The notes under the pieces: generated by a model
Database searches by the model: none
Told to the model about the DNA's origin: nothing
The model's input: only the letters and a program-made list of their open reading frames with translations
Translations under genes and position numbers: made by a program
Source of the DNA: JAYEJW01 sp034716535
GTDB lineage: Bacteria > Pseudomonadota > Gammaproteobacteria > Chromatiales > Chromatiaceae
Assembly: GCA_034716535.1 (NCBI GenBank)
Contig: JAYEJW010000680.1
Location: 1 to 19,559, forward strand
Length of the DNA: 19,559 nt
Reading direction: 5' to 3'
Shown: positions 15,749-19,559 of the stretch, one piece after another
How positions within the stretch are numbered: the first letter of the stretch is position 1
Layout of the letters: each line of letters begins with the position of its first letter

Positions 15749-15819
15749 ACATGATCCGTTTCGGTGCGGACGGAGGCGTCGGTTTCCCGGGCTGACCCGC
15801 CGCGGCACAACTGCCGTGC

Positions 15820-15911
15820 CGGGTCATGAATGCACTTGTTGCCCAGCGGGTTTTCCTCTTCCGGGCCCTCTCCCTGAGGGAGACGAGGTCTGCCTTTGGC
15901 GCGTAACTGCA
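15820..15911 (+). repeat. Dispersed intergenic repeat, copy C (skp-lpxD gap)
   Basis: ATGAATGCACTTGTTG (15826-15841) and GGGTTTTCCTCTTCC closely match copy A. CCCTCTCCCTGAGGGAGACGAGG follows with a tight CTCCC/GGGAG hairpin, then a diverged GCC-TTT-GGC-GCG second hairpin (15892-15903). Similarity to copy A may extend upstream to about 15798. It ends about ten bases before the lpxD TTG. Confidence 0.65.
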
Positions 15912-15921
15912 CGGTAGCGCT

Positions 15922-16968
15922 TTGGAAATCACTCTCGAAGAATTGGCCCGCCGACTCGGCGTCGAGTTACGCGGGGAGGGCGGCGTCAAGGTGTGCCGCG
16001 TCGATACCCTGCGCCGAGCCGATGCCGAATGCCTTTGTTTCTTCGCGGACGGTAAGTACCGCGACCAGCTGACCGCGACCAGCGCCGCCGCGGTGATTGT
16101 CGCTGAGAAGTATGCGGATCTTTGTCCGGTGGCCGCTCTGGTGAGCCCAAACCCCTACCTGACGTACGCCGAGGCGGCGAACCTGCTGCATCCGAAACCG
16201 CCAAGGGCAGGAGGGCGCCACCCGAGCGCAGTGGTGGCCGAGAGCGCCCGCGTCGATCCCAGTGCCTGGATCGGTCCGACCGTGGTGGTCGAGGAGGGAG
16301 CGCAGATCGGCCCCCAGGTGTTCGTGGGGCCTGGTTGTATTGTTGGTGCCGAGTGCCGCATTGGCGCGGGCAGCCGCTTGGTGGCCAGGGTGACTCTGTG
16401 CGAGCGGACCCTGATTGGTGAGCGGGTGCTGCTCCATCCGGGCGCGGTTATTGGCCGAGAGGGCTTCGGATTCGCCAAGGACGGAGAGCGCTGGGTACGC
16501 ATTCCCCAGCTCGGCCGGGTCCGCCTCGGAGACGACGTGGAGATCGGGGCCAACTCCGCGGTGGACCGCGGCGCCCTGGAGGATACGGTGATCGCCGACG
16601 GTGCGAAGGTGGACAATCTGATCCAGATCGGACACAACTGCCACATCGGCGAGAACACAGCCATGGCGGCCTGCTCCGGGATCTCAGGTTCTACCCGTAT
16701 CGGCCGCAATTGCACCATCGGAGGGGCGGTGGGTATGGCCGGCCACCTCGAGATCGGCGATAACGTGCATTTCACCGGGATGGCGATGGTCACGCGCTCG
16801 TTCACCGAACCCGGTCTCTACAGCAGTGGCACACCGGCCATGCCGAGTGCCGAATGGCGGCGTAATGTCGCCCGTTTTCGCCATCTGGACGAGCTGGCCC
16901 GAAGGGTGAAGCGTCTTGAGCAGGCACTGGAGCGAACGAATGAAGAGCCGGGACAAGACGAGACCTGA
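15922..16968 (+). CDS. lpxD: UDP-3-O-acylglucosamine N-acyltransferase LpxD (348 aa)
   Basis: LpxD adds the second 3-hydroxyacyl chain, from ACP, to the 2-amino group of UDP-3-O-acyl-glucosamine in lipid A synthesis. It begins at TTG 15922 (MEITLEELARRLGVELRGEG), and no strong ribosome site is visible. The N-terminal uridine-binding domain holds residues 1-95, including the CFFADGKY and VSPNPYLTYA motifs. A left-handed beta-helix of hexapeptide repeats follows (WIGPTVVVEEGAQIG, VGPGCIVGAECRIG, LIGERVLLHPGAVIG and others). The catalytic His is H238 in DNLIQIGHNCHIG, matching E. coli H239. The C-terminal helix (RRVKRLEQALERT) is typical of the trimer. It is separated from skp by copy C of the dispersed repeat. 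Confidence 0.97.
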   Translation: MEITLEELARRLGVELRGEGGVKVCRVDTLRRADAECLCFFADGKYRDQLTATSAAAVIVAEKYADLCPVAALVSPNPYLTYAEAANLLHPKPPRAGGRHPSAVVAESARVDPSAWIGPTVVVEEGAQIGPQVFVGPGCIVGAECRIGAGSRLVARVTLCERTLIGERVLLHPGAVIGREGFGFAKDGERWVRIPQLGRVRLGDDVEIGANSAVDRGALEDTVIADGAKVDNLIQIGHNCHIGENTAMAACSGISGSTRIGRNCTIGGAVGMAGHLEIGDNVHFTGMAMVTRSFTEPGLYSSGTPAMPSAEWRRNVARFRHLDELARRVKRLEQALERTNEEPGQDET

Positions 16969-17014
16969 AGCCGGACCAACCGCGACTCGACCCCGGCAAC
17001 CTCGGAGGTAGCCT

Positions 17015-17458
17015 TTGAGCACAATGGACATCCGTAAGGTGTTGAGCTTGTTGCCGCACCGATACCCCTTCCTGCTGATCGACAAGGTGATCGATTTCAA
17101 ACAGGACGAGTACCTCGTGGCGCTGAAGAACGTTACATTCAACGAGCCCTTCTTCGCCGGTCATTTCCCCGTGCGTCCGGTCATGCCGGGTGTTCTTGTT
17201 GTCGAGGCCATGGCTCAGGCGACGGGATTGCTGGCAATGGAATCACGGCCCGACGAGGTGAGTGAGAAGGCCCTCTATTACTTTGTCGGTATCGACAAGG
17301 CGCGCTTCAAGCGCCCCGTGGAGCCCGGTGACCAGCTGATTTTGAAGGTGCAGCTGAAGAATGTGCGACGTGGAATCTGGAGGTTCTCCGGGGAGGCGCG
17401 CGTGGACGACAAGCTGGCGGCCACGGCTGACATCATGTGCACCCCCCGGGACTCCTGA
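17015..17458 (+). CDS. fabZ: 3-hydroxyacyl-[ACP] dehydratase FabZ (147 aa)
   Basis: FabZ removes water from 3-hydroxyacyl-ACP in fatty-acid elongation, so it competes with LpxA and LpxD for the same substrate. TTG 17015 lies five bases after GGAGG (17005-17009). An in-frame ATG at 17024 lies 14 bases away and would shorten the protein by three residues. The hot-dog fold shows LLPHRYPFLLIDKVIDF near the N-terminus and the active-site stretch EPFFAGHFPVRPVMPGVL with H50, followed by VVEAMAQATG with E64 (E. coli H54 and E68). Length is typical (E. coli 151 aa). It is flanked by lpxD and lpxA, with lpxA beginning about two bases after its stop, as in most gammaproteobacteria. Confidence 0.97.
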   Translation: MSTMDIRKVLSLLPHRYPFLLIDKVIDFKQDEYLVALKNVTFNEPFFAGHFPVRPVMPGVLVVEAMAQATGLLAMESRPDEVSEKALYYFVGIDKARFKRPVEPGDQLILKVQLKNVRRGIWRFSGEARVDDKLAATADIMCTPRDS

Positions 17459-17460
17459 GC

Positions 17461-18225
17461 TTGATCCATCCCACGGCGGTGATCGATCCGGCCGCAGAGC
17501 TGGATGCGGACGTCGAGGTCGGACCTTATGCCGTCATCGGCCCCAAGGTCCGCGTCGGTCGTGGAACGCGCATCGGGCCGCACACGGTGATCCGGGGTCC
17601 GACGCGGCTCGGGGCCGAAAACCGGGTTTTCCAGTTCGCCTCGGTGGGAGAGGAGCCGCAGGACAAGAAGTATGGGGGCGAGGAGACCCTACTCGAGATC
17701 GGCGACCGCAACGTCATCCGCGAGTACGCCACCCTGCATCGAGGGACGGTACAGGACGCGGGGGTGACCCGTGTCGGCAATGACAATCTGTTCATGGCCT
17801 ACAGCCACGTGGCCCACGACTGTCAGATCGGGGACAACGTCATCATGGCCAATGCCGCCTCGTTGGCGGGCCACGTCCAGGTGCAGGATTGGGCGATTCT
17901 CGGCGGCTTTACCATCGTTCACCAGTTCTGCCGCATCGGCGCTCACAGCTTCTGCGCCATGGGCTCCGTCATCACTAAAGACGTCCCCCCCTTCGTACTC
18001 ATCGGCGGTCATCCGGCCGAGCCCCGTGGCATCAACGTCGAAGGCATCAGGCGCCGGAATCTCGACAACGAGGCCATCCAGCACATCAAGAGTGCCTATC
18101 GGTTGCTGTACCTGTCGAACCGCAAGCTGGAAGACGCCGTGATCGCCATGCGTGAACTGGCCTGCCCGGAAGTGACCCAGATGGCCGATTTCGTGGCCGA
18201 AAGCGCACGCAGTATCGTGCGTTGA
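17461..18225 (+). CDS. lpxA: Acyl-ACP--UDP-N-acetylglucosamine O-acyltransferase LpxA (254 aa)
   Basis: LpxA performs the first step of lipid A synthesis, moving a 3-hydroxyacyl chain from ACP to the 3-OH of UDP-GlcNAc. I use TTG 17461 (MIHPTAVIDPAAEL), two bases after the fabZ stop, because it aligns with family starts. A GTG at 17437 overlapping fabZ would add eight residues and remains possible. Left-handed beta-helix hexapeptides fill the first 185 or so residues, and an alpha-helical tail ends GRINVEG-to-SIVR. The catalytic base is H119 in YSHVAHDCQIG (E. coli H125). The acyl-ruler position equivalent to E. coli G173 is M167 (AHSFCAMGS), which predicts use of a C10 rather than a C14 hydroxyacyl chain. 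Confidence 0.96.
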   Translation: MIHPTAVIDPAAELDADVEVGPYAVIGPKVRVGRGTRIGPHTVIRGPTRLGAENRVFQFASVGEEPQDKKYGGEETLLEIGDRNVIREYATLHRGTVQDAGVTRVGNDNLFMAYSHVAHDCQIGDNVIMANAASLAGHVQVQDWAILGGFTIVHQFCRIGAHSFCAMGSVITKDVPPFVLIGGHPAEPRGINVEGIRRRNLDNEAIQHIKSAYRLLYLSNRKLEDAVIAMRELACPEVTQMADFVAESARSIVR

Positions 18226-18279
18226 TGAGCGCCGGCTGCGGTCGTCGCAGTCCGGGTAGATGGTGGTGCACGCAGCCTT

Positions 18280-19431
18280 ATGTTGACCATCGGTATTGTC
18301 GCCAACGAGCCCTCCGGTGACCTGCTCGGGGCTGCCCTGGTTCGCGAGATCCGGGCGCGAGCGCCTGATACGCGCTTTGTTGGCGTAGCAGGGCCACAGA
18401 TGCAGGGCGCCGGGTGCGAGACCCTGGTCCCTTTGGAGCGTCTGTCGGTGATGGGGCTCACGGAGGTCCTGAAGCACCTGCGCGAGCTGCTGGGCATCCG
18501 GCGGGAGCTGACCCGCTACTTCGTGGATCTGCGTCCGGATGTGTTCATCGGTGTCGATGCGCCCGACTTCAACCTCGGATTGGAACGGCGCCTGCGTGAA
18601 GAGGGCATTCCGACGGTACACATGGTCAGTCCCACCGTCTGGGCGTGGCGCTCCGGACGCGTGAAGGGCCTCCGGCAGGCCGTGGATCTGATGCTGAGCA
18701 TCTTCCCTTTCGAGGAGGAGTTCTTGCGCGAGAAAGGGGTTCCGGTACGGTACGTGGGGCATCCCCTTGCGGACGAGATCCCGCTGGAGGTCGACGCTGC
18801 GCTCGCCCGTACCGCCCTGGGACTACCGCCCGCAGGCCCGGTGATCGCCCTGCTGCCGGGCAGCCGTGTGAGCGAGGTGAACGAGCTCGCCCCCGCATTC
18901 CTTCAGGCGGCGCGATGGTGCCATGAGCGGCGCCCGGAGCTGCGTTTCGCTGTTCCACTGGTCAGCGAGACCCTGCGCGGGATCTTCAGTGAGGCTTTGC
19001 GCCGGGAGGCCCCCGATCTCCCTGTGACCCTGGTGGACGGGCGCAGCCGGGAGGTGATCGCCGCCAGCGATTGCGTGCTGACCGCGTCCGGAACGGCCAC
19101 CCTGGAGACCCTGTTGCTCAAGCGGCCGATGGTGGTCGCCTATCGTATGAATCCTCTCACCTACCGTCTCGTCAAAGGCTTGCGACTTGTGAAGGTGCCC
19201 TATATTGCGATGGCGAACCTGCTCGCCGGTCGGGAGCTCGCCCCCGAGTTCATCCAGGAGCGCTGCCGCGCCGACCTGCTGGGCGGGGCGTTGCTTGCGT
19301 TTCTCGACGATCCGGCGCGGGTGCGGGAGGTCCGGGCGGAGTACGCGCAGATCCATCGGCGAATGCGGCGAAACGCCGGCCGTGAGGCCGCCATCGCGGT
19401 GCTGGACCTGATCGAAGGAAAAGCATTGTGA
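18280..19431 (+). CDS. lpxB: Lipid A disaccharide synthase LpxB (383 aa)
   Basis: LpxB joins UDP-2,3-diacylglucosamine and lipid X to form the beta-1,6-linked lipid A disaccharide at the inner face of the inner membrane. It starts at ATG 18280 (MLTIGIVANEPSGDLLGAAL), 54 bases after lpxA. The N-terminal signature here is ANEPSGD, where E. coli has GEPSGD. Also visible are DVFIGVDAPDFN, MVSPTVWAWRSGRVKGL, the nucleotide-binding LLPGSRVSEVNEL (about 191-203), and SGTATLETLLLKRPMVVAYR near 270-289 followed by VPYIAMANLLAGRELAPEFIQ. It is a GT-B glycosyltransferase of family GT19 with the usual length (E. coli 382 aa). Its TGA overlaps the rnhB GTG by four bases. Confidence 0.97.
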   Translation: MLTIGIVANEPSGDLLGAALVREIRARAPDTRFVGVAGPQMQGAGCETLVPLERLSVMGLTEVLKHLRELLGIRRELTRYFVDLRPDVFIGVDAPDFNLGLERRLREEGIPTVHMVSPTVWAWRSGRVKGLRQAVDLMLSIFPFEEEFLREKGVPVRYVGHPLADEIPLEVDAALARTALGLPPAGPVIALLPGSRVSEVNELAPAFLQAARWCHERRPELRFAVPLVSETLRGIFSEALRREAPDLPVTLVDGRSREVIAASDCVLTASGTATLETLLLKRPMVVAYRMNPLTYRLVKGLRLVKVPYIAMANLLAGRELAPEFIQERCRADLLGGALLAFLDDPARVREVRAEYAQIHRRMRRNAGREAAIAVLDLIEGKAL

Positions 19432-19559
19432 GTAGTGGCGACAGGATCTTGGTGGCCGGGGTGGACGAGGCCGGGCGCGGCCCCCTGGCCGGGCCCGTGA
19501 CGGCGGCAGCCGTTATCCTCGACGCGCAACGCCCCATCTCCGGTCTGGCGGACTCGAAG
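19428..19559 (+). CDS. rnhB: Ribonuclease HII, 5' part only (first 44 codons)
   Basis: RNase HII cleaves the RNA strand of RNA-DNA hybrids and nicks at misincorporated ribonucleotides. The GTG at 19428 overlaps the lpxB stop as GTGA. The visible product begins MSSGDRILVAGVDEAGRG and continues PLAGPVTAAAVIL to LADSK at the window end. D13 and E14 in GVDEAGRGPLAGPV are the first two residues of the DEDD active site; the remaining two lie outside the window. The lpxB-rnhB order is the standard gammaproteobacterial one (dnaE usually follows). Confidence 0.95.
   Translation, partial: MSSGDRILVAGVDEAGRGPLAGPVTAAAVILDAQRPISGLADSK

Overview
The window is chromosomal, GC-rich DNA from a gammaproteobacterium. 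The gene order map-rpsB-tsf-pyrH-frr-uppS-cdsA-dxr-rseP-bamA-skp-lpxD-fabZ-lpxA-lpxB-rnhB, with glnD behind map, is the conserved gammaproteobacterial block. Having dxr after cdsA, rather than between frr and uppS as in E. coli, matches Pseudomonas-like and other non-enteric lineages. GC content, protein divergence and frequent GTG/TTG starts would fit a Chromatiales-type organism, but the genus cannot be fixed from this window.

Layout: (1) 1-1114, accessory edge: a VOC/glyoxalase-fold gene cut at its first base, convergent with a minus-strand gene for an unrecognised exported Pro/Arg-rich protein that carries an 18-bp in-frame tandem repeat. (2) 1115-1332: an intergenic gap with an AT-rich palindrome and a good minus-strand promoter. 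(3) 1333-4781, minus strand: map and glnD, coupled by an ATGA overlap. (4) 4782-5141: a divergent regulatory region with overlapping -10 elements for map and rpsB and a strong hairpin-plus-U-tract inside the rpsB leader. (5) 5142-8323: rpsB, tsf, pyrH and frr (translation and UMP kinase). (6) 8353-12638: uppS, cdsA, dxr and rseP (undecaprenyl-PP, CDP-diacylglycerol, MEP-pathway isoprenoid precursor, site-2 protease). (7) 12873-19431: bamA, skp, lpxD, fabZ, lpxA and lpxB (outer-membrane protein assembly and lipid A), followed by the 5' part of rnhB running off the window.

The genes form a growth-linked set. They cover ribosome assembly and recycling, nascent-protein processing, nitrogen sensing, isoprenoid and phospholipid supply, and outer-membrane construction. 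FabZ and LpxA/LpxD use the same 3-hydroxyacyl-ACP pool, and Dxr feeds UppS.

I see no undescribed defence, mobile or biosynthetic system. The points most worth following are a family of three diverged intergenic repeats placed before tsf, rseP and lpxD; a terminator-like hairpin (possible small RNA or attenuator) between map and rpsB; a Met at the acyl-ruler position of LpxA, predicting C10 lipid A chemistry; and the exported repeat protein.
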